A stretch of 38,616 nt of DNA from contig CASFSV010000033.1 in the NCBI GenBank assembly GCA_949297415.1, positions 1-38,616 of the forward strand, read 5' to 3'. The position numbers and the translations under genes are program-made. The first letter of the stretch is position 1. Each line of letters begins with the position of its first letter. Positions 14,520 through 22,627 of this stretch are shown here, piece after piece. The notes beneath the pieces are model-generated. The model saw only the letters and a list, made by a program, of their open reading frames with translations, searched no databases and was not told the origin of the DNA. Source of the DNA: an uncultured Alphaproteobacteria bacterium. Its GTDB lineage: Bacteria; Pseudomonadota; Alphaproteobacteria; RF32; CAG-239.

Positions 14520-16265
14520 TTAGTTTTTGTCTGTATAACTTTTATATACATTTAAACGTTGAGTGTCTAAATCATAGTTAGGTTGCACATTAAGAAGGGG
14601 GGCAACCTTAGAAATAATATTTGCACCAGTAGGAACGGCATTCCAACCAGAAGTAGTAAAACCCCACGTTTCTTTAGAACCTTTCGGCGTATCCAGAACG
14701 ACAATCAAAGCATATTTAGGGTCGGAAACAGGGAAAGCGGCAACAAAAGAGGTAATATTTTTACCTTTGACATATTTGCCATTTTCAAGTTTATTGGCCG
14801 TTCCGGTTTTGCCGGCCACTTCGTAACCGTCAATATTTGCATTTTTTGCAGAACCATAAATAACCACATCTCTTAAAAGTTTACGCATGTCTTTTGATGT
14901 TTGTGTAGAAATAACACGTTTACTTTTACGGTTAGATTCAAAAGTTAAGGTTGGTGGAGTATAAATACCGCCATTAAGGATAGATGAAAATGCGGTAATA
15001 ATATGGATAGGGGTAACAGAGATGCCGTAACCATAAGCGGTGGTAGCGACGGTATCATCTTGCCAATAATTTTCGCTTCTGTGTAAAGGACGACCCTTTT
15101 CATAAATTTCCAGATTTTCAATTTTATCAAACAAGCCAAGATTTTTTAAAAATTTAATTTGCAAAGTTTTCCCAACTTTAAGAGCCATAAGAGCAGATGC
15201 AATGTTGGATGAATGAATAAGTGTTTCACCAACAGTTAGCCATTTGGCCGGAACACGGTAGTCAGTAATTAAATGGCGTCCCATTTTTAAGGGCTTGGTT
15301 GCATCAAAGCTATCAGTAATTTTAATCTTTCCGCTATCTAATCCTAAAGCCGTATTGAATACCTTAAATACAGAACCAGGCTCATAAACCCCAAGAGTGG
15401 CAAAATTAAATTTGATATCTTTATCTTTAAATCCGCGTTTATTCAAATCATAATCAGGAACAGAAGAAAGTGCGATAATTTCAGAAGTGTTAATATCCAT
15501 AAGAACAGCAGTTGCACGTTCTGCATTAAATTTTTTCTTTGCTTTGATTAACTCTTCTCTGACAACATATTGAACACCTAAATCAATCGTAAGACGTAAA
15601 TCCTTGGTAGAAGAACTAAGTCGGTCATTAAGTGATTTTTCCAAGCCAGCGATACCATTATTATCAATGTCGGTATTTCCAAGTACATGAGCTAATAATT
15701 CTTTTTGCGGATAAACACGAACTTCGCTAGGTTGGAATTCCAATTCAGGAAAACCGAGAGCATTAACTTTAGCTTGTTGTTGAGGAGAGATATTTCTTTT
15801 TAAATAAACAAAGCTAGATCGTCTGGTTAGTTTGATTAAAAAATCCTCATAAGAAATATCCGGAAAAATTTCCGTAAGTTTTTGTGCAATTAATTTAGCG
15901 TTACTGACTTTTTTAGGATTCGTAAATAGATTAACGGTAGGAAGATTAGTCGCAATAACAACACCATTTCTGTCAGTAATATTTGCACGGTGTACAGGAA
16001 AAACTAAACCAGATTTTGGCCTATAATAAGAAATAGCTTCTCGATTAATTTGAATTCCATCGACTAAACAAACGTTAAATAGACGAATAACAATAACTAG
16101 GTAGATAAATAAAAAGAGACCGATAATAACAAAAATACGATTACGACAAACATTAACCGTTTCATCTTCAGTTTCCCATCCAAAAGAACCTGAAGAGAAG
16201 TAAATTTCTTGCCCTGGTGCATAAAGGTAATTATTTTTCTTTTTTGATAAACTAATTTTCAACAC
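14520..16265 (-). CDS. ftsI: Septal peptidoglycan transpeptidase FtsI (PBP3)
   Basis: A class B penicillin-binding protein that cross-links septal peptidoglycan. A cytoplasmic tail is followed by one membrane helix (VIIGLFLFIYLVIVIRLF), the PBP dimerisation domain (YRPKSGLVFPVHRANITDRNG region) and the transpeptidase domain. That domain holds the active-site PGSVFKVF (SxxK), SSN in HSSNIAS and KTGT in VAGKTGTANK. The start is uncertain. The frame is open back to a GTG at 16355, but that would overlap ftsL by 77 bases. The GTG at 16263-16265, 13 bases after the ftsL stop, fits better and gives 581 residues, with only a weak site upstream. No ATG is available near either. The dcw cluster ends here: murE and the rest do not follow. 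Confidence 0.93.
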   Translation of the reverse strand: MLKISLSKKKNNYLYAPGQEIYFSSGSFGWETEDETVNVCRNRIFVIIGLFLFIYLVIVIRLFNVCLVDGIQINREAISYYRPKSGLVFPVHRANITDRNGVVIATNLPTVNLFTNPKKVSNAKLIAQKLTEIFPDISYEDFLIKLTRRSSFVYLKRNISPQQQAKVNALGFPELEFQPSEVRVYPQKELLAHVLGNTDIDNNGIAGLEKSLNDRLSSSTKDLRLTIDLGVQYVVREELIKAKKKFNAERATAVLMDINTSEIIALSSVPDYDLNKRGFKDKDIKFNFATLGVYEPGSVFKVFNTALGLDSGKIKITDSFDATKPLKMGRHLITDYRVPAKWLTVGETLIHSSNIASALMALKVGKTLQIKFLKNLGLFDKIENLEIYEKGRPLHRSENYWQDDTVATTAYGYGISVTPIHIITAFSSILNGGIYTPPTLTFESNRKSKRVISTQTSKDMRKLLRDVVIYGSAKNANIDGYEVAGKTGTANKLENGKYVKGKNITSFVAAFPVSDPKYALIVVLDTPKGSKETWGFTTSGWNAVPTGANIISKVAPLLNVQPNYDLDTQRLNVYKSYTDKN

Positions 16266-16278
16266 TTTCTTACCATTA

Positions 16279-16638
16279 TCAACGTTCAGAATTAGCGAGT
16301 TGTCGTAATCCTCTGCTGTTTTTAGCAAACATGGTTGGATTCTCGAATATCTCACCTTCTAATGGTAAAGCAGAATAGTTAATAATTTGTTCAGGTTTGA
16401 TAAAATCTAAAGAAATATATTTTCCGGCAAGAACCTTAAGACGCTCTGGATTATTCAATTCGCTCCAATCTGCTTCTAAAATATGAATATCGCGGATATC
16501 ATTTTCAATATCACGATTAATCTGCGCCAATTCTTTTTCCAGATTTTGGACATCATTGGTCAAAACAAAGTAATAAGACCCGATAACAATAGTAAATAAA
16601 AACCACAAGATAGAAATAGCTGTTTTTACATTACTCAT
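16279..16638 (-). CDS. ftsL: Cell division protein FtsL
   Basis: This 119-residue bitopic membrane protein has a short cytoplasmic start, one helix at about residues 8-26 (ISILWFLFTIVIGSYYFVL) and a periplasmic coiled coil (residues 30-60) ending in the family's typical LNNPERLKVLAGKY segment. It joins FtsB and FtsQ to activate FtsW-FtsI. Identification rests on that motif plus position between rsmH and ftsI. The ATG overlaps the rsmH stop by 8 bases (ATGAGTAA), with AAAGGAACA upstream, so translation is coupled. Confidence 0.93.
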   Translation of the reverse strand: MSNVKTAISILWFLFTIVIGSYYFVLTNDVQNLEKELAQINRDIENDIRDIHILEADWSELNNPERLKVLAGKYISLDFIKPEQIINYSALPLEGEIFENPTMFAKNSRGLRQLANSER

Positions 16639-17569
16639 TGATTTGTTCCTTTCTTTTTATGGCGTATCTGAGTTTAGCGGAGCGTGCGCGAGGGTTTACA
16701 GAGCATTCTTCTTCTGTAGGTAAAACTACTTTAGAAGCGAAGCTAAATGGTTTAGATGATGTGTTCTCATCAGCATTAGTTGTATTTTTGTAGCGAGATA
16801 CATGAACTTTTTTGTTAGCATTTTCGGCAAAAAAAGATTTAACAATTCTGTCTTCAAGTGAGTGAAAATCAACAACAACAATACGTCCTTCAGGAAGCGT
16901 AATGTTAAGAGCTCCCTGCAAGCCGTCTTCTAATTGTTGTAATTCATCATTAACGGCAATACGAATGGCTTGAAAAGTTCTTGTTGCCGGATCAATTTGT
17001 TCTCTCTTTTTCGGTAAAACAGAATAAATAATCTGAGCTAATTCTGTTGTTGTTTCAATAGGTTTCTGGTTGCGATATAAAACAATTGCATGAGCAATTT
17101 GACGAGATTTTCGCTCTTCGCCGTATTTATAGATTAAGTCAGCCAAATCTTGTTCATTTAAGGAATTAACAATATCTTTAGCAGATAGACCAGCCTGAGA
17201 CATTCTCATATCCAGAGGAGCTTCTTTGGAAAAAGAGAAACCTCTTTCTGGATTGTCTAACTGCATAGATGAAACGCCGATATCGAAAACAATTCCATTA
17301 ACCGGAGAAGATATAAGACTGTCAATTTGGCTAAATGTGCCGCTAACAAATGTAAAGCGGTCACCATAAATAGATTTTAATTCTTCAGCTCTTTCCAAAA
17401 CGAAAGGATCTCTGTCAATGGAAATAACGCGACAATTTGCACTCTTTAAGATGGCTTCTGTGTAGCCGCCATTTCCAAATGTAGCATCAACATATGTTTC
17501 TCCATCACGAGGAGCCAGAGCTTGTAACACTTCATTGAGCATAACAGGAATGTGCTTAGAGGATACCAT
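16631..17569 (-). CDS. rsmH: 16S rRNA (cytosine(1402)-N4)-methyltransferase
   Basis: RsmH (MraW) methylates N4 of C1402 in the ribosomal P site. The 312-residue protein has the SAM-binding segment VDATFGNGGYTEAIL, the family hallmark FDIGVSSMQLDNPERGFSF, and RTFQAIRIAVNDEL and VVDFHSLEDRIVK toward the C-terminus. The start ATG overlaps the mraZ stop by one base (TAATG), and its end overlaps ftsL. This is the second gene of the division and cell wall cluster. Confidence 0.97.
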   Translation of the reverse strand: MVSSKHIPVMLNEVLQALAPRDGETYVDATFGNGGYTEAILKSANCRVISIDRDPFVLERAEELKSIYGDRFTFVSGTFSQIDSLISSPVNGIVFDIGVSSMQLDNPERGFSFSKEAPLDMRMSQAGLSAKDIVNSLNEQDLADLIYKYGEERKSRQIAHAIVLYRNQKPIETTTELAQIIYSVLPKKREQIDPATRTFQAIRIAVNDELQQLEDGLQGALNITLPEGRIVVVDFHSLEDRIVKSFFAENANKKVHVSRYKNTTNADENTSSKPFSFASKVVLPTEEECSVNPRARSAKLRYAIKRKEQINE

Positions 17570-18030
17570 TATTTATTCTCCTCTTTAAGTGATGGACGGT
17601 TAAGCTTAATTTTTTCTCTTAATCTGGCTTCTTCAGCTTCCCAATTAGCTTCACTCCAGATTTGAAACTTGCGCCCTTTTCCGACAAAAACAGCAGTGTC
17701 AGTAATTTCGGCGTGTTTCAAAAGTTTTTCTGTGAGCATAATACGACCGGTACTATCAAATGAGAAACGCTTTGCATCACCGAAAATAAGATTGGTTAAG
17801 TCATCCTGTGTTTCGGAAAAGAAATCTGTGCTGTTTTCAATGTCGGTGGCAAGTTTTTCCAATAAATCTTCGGTACACCCTTCAATACAAGGAGCGGTTA
17901 AACTTCTGTAACAAACAATTTCCGTTGAGAGTTCTTTAACGATTGCGCGATAATCTGCCGGTAAGGAAACGCGACCTTTAGCGTCTACTTTATTGGCAAC
18001 TGTATCTAAAAATAAAAAACTTTTGCGCAT
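17569..18030 (-). CDS. mraZ: Transcriptional regulator MraZ
   Basis: A DNA-binding regulator made of two AbrB-like SpoVT/MraZ domains. It represses its own cluster in enterics. Both half-domains carry the conserved core: NKVDAKGRVSLPADYR near the start, and FDSTGRIMLTEKLLKHA in the second half. The frame is open to an ATG at 18054, but the internal ATG at 18028-18030 gives an N-terminus close to the usual distance from the first conserved motif and about 153 residues, the normal size. Neither start has a strong ribosome-binding site. Four 10-bp-spaced repeats lie directly upstream. Confidence 0.93.
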   Translation of the reverse strand: MRKSFLFLDTVANKVDAKGRVSLPADYRAIVKELSTEIVCYRSLTAPCIEGCTEDLLEKLATDIENSTDFFSETQDDLTNLIFGDAKRFSFDSTGRIMLTEKLLKHAEITDTAVFVGKGRKFQIWSEANWEAEEARLREKIKLNRPSLKEENK

Positions 18031-18059
18031 GGTTAGAATCTTTCGTGTACACATTACCT

Positions 18060-18094
18060 ATGGTATAACATGGTATTTTATGGGAATCAATGGA
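18060..18094. promoter_or_regulatory. Four phased ATGG repeats upstream of mraZ, putative MraZ-binding box
   Basis: On the + strand, ATGG recurs at exact 10-bp intervals, with TGG at 18061, 18071, 18081 (TGGGA) and 18091 (TGGAA). MraZ is known to bind direct TGGGN repeats separated by 5 bp, that is 10-bp phasing, upstream of mraZ. Here the G-rich strand is opposite to the mraZ coding strand. The site lies next to the start codon region, suited to autoregulation of the cluster. Confidence 0.6.
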
Positions 18095-18139
18095 AATTTT
18101 TAGATTTTTATCAAAAAATTAACTTTTTTGTGGTTTTGG

Positions 18140-18162
18140 GCTTGAAATGAATCTTTTCAAGC
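18140..18162. repeat. Inverted repeat (hairpin) in the mraZ upstream region
   Basis: GCTTGAAA (18140-18147) pairs perfectly with TTTCAAGC (18155-18162) around a seven-base loop. It has no T run, so it is unlikely to be a terminator. It lies between the MraZ repeats and the DnaA boxes and could be an operator. Confidence 0.4.
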
Positions 18163-18169
18163 ATTTAAA

Positions 18170-18190
18170 TGTGGATAACCTTGTTGATAA
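18170..18190. promoter_or_regulatory. Tandem DnaA boxes upstream of mraZ
   Basis: TGTGGATAA (18170-18178) is a perfect reverse complement of the consensus DnaA box TTATCCACA. TGTTGATAA (18182-18190), one mismatch, follows in the same orientation at 12-bp phasing. They lie in the gap between fabG and mraZ, upstream of the cell division cluster. Confidence 0.5.
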
Positions 18191-18236
18191 ATTTTAAAGC
18201 TAGGGATTCTTATAAGCAGAATCGGAAAAAGCGCAC

Positions 18237-18269
18237 AAAAAAACACCGACTCGAATGAATCGGTGTTTT
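18237..18269 (-). terminator. Terminator after fabG
   Basis: A 10-bp stem (AAAACACCGA at 18240-18249 with TCGGTGTTTT at 18260-18269) has a T run on the - strand and lies about 20 bases after the fabG stop. Confidence 0.85.
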
Positions 18270-18290
18270 CAATCCTTTTAAGAAAAGGAA

Positions 18291-19028
18291 CTAAATCATA
18301 GCCATACCGCCGTTAACGTGCAGCGTTTGACCTGTGATATATTGAGCTTCATCAGAAGCCAAGAAGGCAACTGCGTTAGCAATATCTTGAGCTTCACCGA
18401 GTTTTCCTTCTGGGATCTTGCTCAATAACTGAGCTTTAACATCATCAGGTAAAACATCTGTCATCGGAGTTCTAATAAAGCCGGGAGCGATAGAGTTAAC
18501 AGTAATACCACGAGAGCCAACTTCTTGAGCTAAACATTTATTCATAGCAATCATACCTGCTTTTGATGCGGAGTAGTTAGCTTGTCCGGCATTACCCATA
18601 ACGCCAACAACGGAAGCGATGCCGATGATACGTCCATATCTTCTCTTCATCATGCCACGGATGGCAGCTTTAGCCAATTTGAAGCCTGCAGAAAGGTTAA
18701 CATCCAAAACCAACTGCCAATCTTCATCGCTCATGCGCATAAAGAGGTTATCGCGAGTAAGTCCTGCATTGTTTACCAAAATATCAATGCGTCCCATTTT
18801 TTCTTCAACGTTCTTAACCAAATTATGAACATCATCAGAATTTGTTAGGTTAGCAACAAAACATTCAACGCGAGAGCCTAATTCAGCTTTTAATTTTTCC
18901 ATTGGTTCAGCACGCATATCTGTTAAAGCCAAAGTTGCACCTTGTGCGTGCAAAGTGCGCGCAATTTTATCACCAAGACCACCGGCAGCGCCTGTGATTA
19001 AAGCAATTTTACCATCTAAATTAAACAT
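18291..19028 (-). CDS. fabG: 3-oxoacyl-[acyl-carrier-protein] reductase
   Basis: FabG is the NADPH-dependent ketoacyl-ACP reductase of fatty acid elongation. This 245-residue short-chain dehydrogenase has the cofactor motif TGAAGGLG (12-19), NNAG (86-89) and the catalytic tetrad Asn111, Ser139, Tyr152, Lys156 (YSASK). The C-terminal GQTLHVNGGMAM is typical of FabG. AAAGGACA precedes the ATG. It lies 24 bp downstream of fabD on the same strand, so they are co-transcribed, and it ends in a hairpin terminator. Confidence 0.97.
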   Translation of the reverse strand: MFNLDGKIALITGAAGGLGDKIARTLHAQGATLALTDMRAEPMEKLKAELGSRVECFVANLTNSDDVHNLVKNVEEKMGRIDILVNNAGLTRDNLFMRMSDEDWQLVLDVNLSAGFKLAKAAIRGMMKRRYGRIIGIASVVGVMGNAGQANYSASKAGMIAMNKCLAQEVGSRGITVNSIAPGFIRTPMTDVLPDDVKAQLLSKIPEGKLGEAQDIANAVAFLASDEAQYITGQTLHVNGGMAMI

Positions 19029-19052
19029 AACAAATGTCCTTTCTGCAGAGAG

Positions 19053-19997
19053 TTACAAATTTTTTGCCAGTTCTTCAATTTCTTGAACGGAGCAAACAGA
19101 AACAGAGTTAATATTTTTCAAACTCCGTTTAGCGAGACCGGAGAGAACTTTTCCTGCACCGATTTCAACAAGGTCGGTAACACCATCAGCATCAAAGAAA
19201 GCCATAGTTTCTCTCCATCTGACTGTACCGGTAACTTGTTCAATTAAATTTTTAATAATTTCTTTTTTCTCAGTTTCCGGAGCAGCCAAGACATTGGCAA
19301 CGATAGGAATCTGAGCATTTTCAGCTTGCACTTCCATAAAAGCTCTGGCCATAGTTTCCGCAGCAGGTTGCATAAGCGGACTATGGAAAGGAGCCGATAC
19401 CGGTAACTTTAAACAACGTTTTGCGCCAAATTCAGAGGCAATTTCAACAGCTTTTTCAATAGCTTGAATATGCCCGGATAAAACAACTTGTCCATCGGAA
19501 TTATCATTGGCTGCAACACAGAAATATTTTTCATCATTACAAGCATCAACCAAAGCACCTACATCTTTATAAGAAAGGCCCAAAACAGCGGCCATTCCAC
19601 CAACACCAACCGGAACAGCTTGTTGCATAGCATCACCGCGAATACGTAATAACTTAGCCGTATCAGCAAGAGAGAAAACGCCAGCTGCACAAGCTGCAGA
19701 ATACTCTCCTAAAGAATGTCCGGCAACATAAGCAGCCTTATTTTTAAGGTTAATTCCAAATTCTTTTTCTAAAACTCTAACTACAGCCATAGAAACAGCC
19801 ATTAAAGCAGGTTGAGTGTTGGTAGTTAAAGTTAGCTCGGAATCCGGTCCTTCAATCATAACTTTGTATAAATCTTGACCGAGAGCCTGATTGACTTCAT
19901 CAAAAACATCTTTGGCGGAAGAAAAGTTTTCTGCCAATTCTTTTCCCATACCGACGAATTGAGATCCTTGTCCGGGAAAAACAAAAGCGTACTTCAT
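19053..19997 (-). CDS. fabD: Malonyl-CoA:ACP transacylase
   Basis: FabD loads malonyl groups from CoA onto acyl carrier protein. The 314-residue protein has the N-terminal PGQGSQFVGMG, the catalytic nucleophile elbow GHSLGE (Ser95), the catalytic His in APFHSPLM and the later VEIGAGKVLSGL. The start ATG at 19997 is preceded by GGAGA. It begins the fabD-fabG operon. The 199-bp gap to the divergent ftsK holds promoters for both, though I see no clear consensus pair. Confidence 0.97.
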   Translation of the reverse strand: MKYAFVFPGQGSQFVGMGKELAENFSSAKDVFDEVNQALGQDLYKVMIEGPDSELTLTTNTQPALMAVSMAVVRVLEKEFGINLKNKAAYVAGHSLGEYSAACAAGVFSLADTAKLLRIRGDAMQQAVPVGVGGMAAVLGLSYKDVGALVDACNDEKYFCVAANDNSDGQVVLSGHIQAIEKAVEIASEFGAKRCLKLPVSAPFHSPLMQPAAETMARAFMEVQAENAQIPIVANVLAAPETEKKEIIKNLIEQVTGTVRWRETMAFFDADGVTDLVEIGAGKVLSGLAKRSLKNINSVSVCSVQEIEELAKNL

Positions 19998-20196
19998 ATA
20001 AGCTTATCTCCAAATTTATTTTTCTGCCAATAAGCTAAAGGACTACTCACGAAAGTCAAGTTTAAATCCGTAACGTGTGCATAGCTTACTCTGTAAAATA
20101 AGAATATCTGAGGAAAGGGAGTAAATATTAAGATTTTATTTAAAAATAAACAGTAAGCTAAAATAAAGAAAATGTTATCTGAAGAATGAGGAAAAA

Positions 20197-22563
20197 ATGG
20201 CCAAAAGAACAAAAAGCAAAGAAAATAAAACAGATGCGAAAAATATATGCAAAAAAATCATCGGAATACTTTCAGGAATATTGCTGATATCATTCTGCAT
20301 AAGTTTAGTACTAAGTATGGTGGGATATAATCCGTCAGATGAATCATTTAATGTATCCAATTCTGAAAAAATAAGTAATTTTATGGGAAGATTTGGTTCA
20401 TATAGTGCTGATTTTATTGTAAACAGCTACGGTATGGCAATATATATTTTTCTGATACCTGTATTAGTTTGGGGATATTTACTGATAAAACACCAAAAAA
20501 TTCTTGAAGTTAAAATTAGAATCTTTGCTGTATTGCTGGGGATTATCTCATTATCAGGTGTATTTTATCAAACAATTTCAGCTCCGCTTGAAAAAATAAA
20601 TCTTTTAGGGAAATTTAGCCATTTACTGCCAGAAGGTTTGATAAGAATGTTCTCATCCTGGAAACTTAATGGGTATGAAGAAGTTTTGACACTAAGTTTA
20701 TTATCAATTATTGCATTGATGTCATTTAATTTAGCTGCTGGTATAAATTTCAAACATTGGGTAAATGGTACCAAAAAATTATCGCACATCATCTATATGC
20801 TGGGCAAAGGATTATATGCTTTTGTAAACAGACTAGTACATCCTCTTTCTTTATTTGAAAAAGATGAAAGCGAAACGACAGAAATTGTTAACAAATCAAA
20901 AGAAAAGGTAAGAAAAGAACCTACCTTAACGACAACTCCGGAATCTGAACCTAAAGAGGTAAAAGAAGAAAGAAAAGTAGAGAAAAAAGCAGAAAAAGAA
21001 AAAGTCAAATCAGCAGAAGTTATATCCTTTACGAATAAAAAGACTGAAAAGAACAATGGTTACCAATATCCTGATATAAATTTATTGAAGAAACCAAAAG
21101 AAAAATTAGGATTGAGCGTCAGTGAAAAAGAACTTAACGAAACGGCGCGTGCACTTGAAGGTGTATTAGAAGAATTTGGAGTACACGGGGAGATTGTAAA
21201 AATTCGTCCCGGGCCAGTTGTAACTTTATTTGAATTAGAACCGGCTCCCGGAACAAAAACCTCTCGAGTTATAAGTCTTGCCGATGATATTGCTCGTTCA
21301 ATGTCAGCCGTATCCGTACGTATCGCAGTTGTTCCCGGTTCAAATACAATCGGTATCGAAATCCCGAATGCAAAACGAGAAATAGTATGGCTACGAGATT
21401 TGTTGGAAGATACCAATTTCATTGATAGCAAAAATGCTTTGAATGTTGTTTTAGGAAAAGATATCGGCGGTAAAAATGTCTATGCTGATTTAGCAAAAAT
21501 GCCCCACTTGCTTGTAGCGGGAACGACAGGTTCCGGTAAGTCTGTAGGTGTGAACTCAATGATTTTATCGTTGCTGTATAGAATGACACCGGATGAATGT
21601 AAATTTATTTTAATAGATCCGAAGATGCTGGAATTTTCCATGTATAATGGAATACCGCATTTGTTGACACCAGTGATTACAGATCCGGCTAAGGCGGTAA
21701 TAGGATTAAAATGGGCTGTACGAGAAATGGAAGAAAGATATCGCGCGATGGCCTGCCTATCAGTACGTAATATTAACGGATACAACTTGAAATTAAAGGA
21801 GTTGCGTGAGAAAGGTGAAAAACCGATGCGAACCATTCAAGTAGGCTTTGATCCGGAAACCGGTAAGCCAAAATATGAACAACAAATGTTAGATACCAAA
21901 CCTTTACCATATATTGTCATTGTGGTAGATGAAATGGCAGATTTAATGCTTGTAGCCGGCAAAGAAGTGGAAGCAGCTATTCAGCGATTGGCACAAATGG
22001 CCCGTGCTGCGGGTATTCACTTAATTATGTCAACACAACGTCCATCTGTAGATGTGATTACTGGCACAATTAAGTCAAACTTCCCGACACGTATCAGCTT
22101 CCAAGTAACATCTAAAATTGATAGCCGTACAATTTTAGGAGAACAAGGTGCAGAGCAACTTTTGGGTAAAGGTGATATGTTATATATGCCGGCAGGTCTG
22201 CGCCCACAACGTATTCATGCAGGATTCGTAGAAGATGCAGAGGTTGAAGCTGTTGTAGAATTTTTGAAATCGCAAAGCCAACCGGAATATGTAGAAGGTA
22301 TCACGGAAGGCGAGTTGGAAATGAAAGGAAAAGACGCAGGTTCATTATTTGATAGAACGGCAATGGGCGCATCTGGCAATAGTAAAGATGATTTGTATGA
22401 ACAAGCAGTTGCAATAGTTCGTAATGATAAAAAAGCCTCAACGAGTTATATTCAACGTCGTTTAGGTATTGGATATAACAAGGCCGCCTCAATTATTGAA
22501 CGAATGGAGGCAGAAGGTGTTGTATCACCGGCAGATCACGTAGGACGTAGAGAGGTAATTTAA
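20197..22563 (+). CDS. ftsK: DNA translocase FtsK
   Basis: FtsK pumps chromosome termini through the closing septum and activates XerCD at dif. The 788-residue protein has four N-terminal membrane helices within residues 1-180 and a short, Lys/Glu-rich linker (about 205-290). The motor domain carries Walker A GTTGSGKS around residue 446, Walker B IVIVVDEMADLM and STQRPSVDVITG. A winged-helix gamma domain (about 720-788, RRLGIGYNKAASIIERME) recognises KOPS. TGAGGAAAAA precedes the ATG. It diverges from fabD and ends with a hairpin shared with the convergent TPR gene. Confidence 0.97.
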   Translation: MAKRTKSKENKTDAKNICKKIIGILSGILLISFCISLVLSMVGYNPSDESFNVSNSEKISNFMGRFGSYSADFIVNSYGMAIYIFLIPVLVWGYLLIKHQKILEVKIRIFAVLLGIISLSGVFYQTISAPLEKINLLGKFSHLLPEGLIRMFSSWKLNGYEEVLTLSLLSIIALMSFNLAAGINFKHWVNGTKKLSHIIYMLGKGLYAFVNRLVHPLSLFEKDESETTEIVNKSKEKVRKEPTLTTTPESEPKEVKEERKVEKKAEKEKVKSAEVISFTNKKTEKNNGYQYPDINLLKKPKEKLGLSVSEKELNETARALEGVLEEFGVHGEIVKIRPGPVVTLFELEPAPGTKTSRVISLADDIARSMSAVSVRIAVVPGSNTIGIEIPNAKREIVWLRDLLEDTNFIDSKNALNVVLGKDIGGKNVYADLAKMPHLLVAGTTGSGKSVGVNSMILSLLYRMTPDECKFILIDPKMLEFSMYNGIPHLLTPVITDPAKAVIGLKWAVREMEERYRAMACLSVRNINGYNLKLKELREKGEKPMRTIQVGFDPETGKPKYEQQMLDTKPLPYIVIVVDEMADLMLVAGKEVEAAIQRLAQMARAAGIHLIMSTQRPSVDVITGTIKSNFPTRISFQVTSKIDSRTILGEQGAEQLLGKGDMLYMPAGLRPQRIHAGFVEDAEVEAVVEFLKSQSQPEYVEGITEGELEMKGKDAGSLFDRTAMGASGNSKDDLYEQAVAIVRNDKKASTSYIQRRLGIGYNKAASIIERMEAEGVVSPADHVGRREVI

Positions 22564-22579
22564 CAATAACCAAAAAAGA

Positions 22580-22606
22580 AAAAGCAGTCAGCGAAAGACT
22601 GCTTTT
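22580..22606. terminator. Terminator after ftsK, also facing the convergent TPR gene
   Basis: AAAAGCAGTC (22580-22589) pairs perfectly with GACTGCTTTT (22597-22606) around a seven-base loop. A/T runs on both strands allow use from either side. It resembles the hairpin at 11363-11390. Confidence 0.85.
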
Positions 22607-22627
22607 GTATAATAAAAGAAATAAAGT

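Noticed and set aside
16266..16355. FtsI start at the GTG at 16355
   Set aside because: It would overlap ftsL by 77 bases and has no ribosome-binding site; the GTG at 16265 fits better, though neither is proven.
18031..18236. Chromosomal replication origin
   Set aside because: Only one perfect and one near-match DnaA box were found, with no dnaA, parAB or hemE context, so I report only the boxes.
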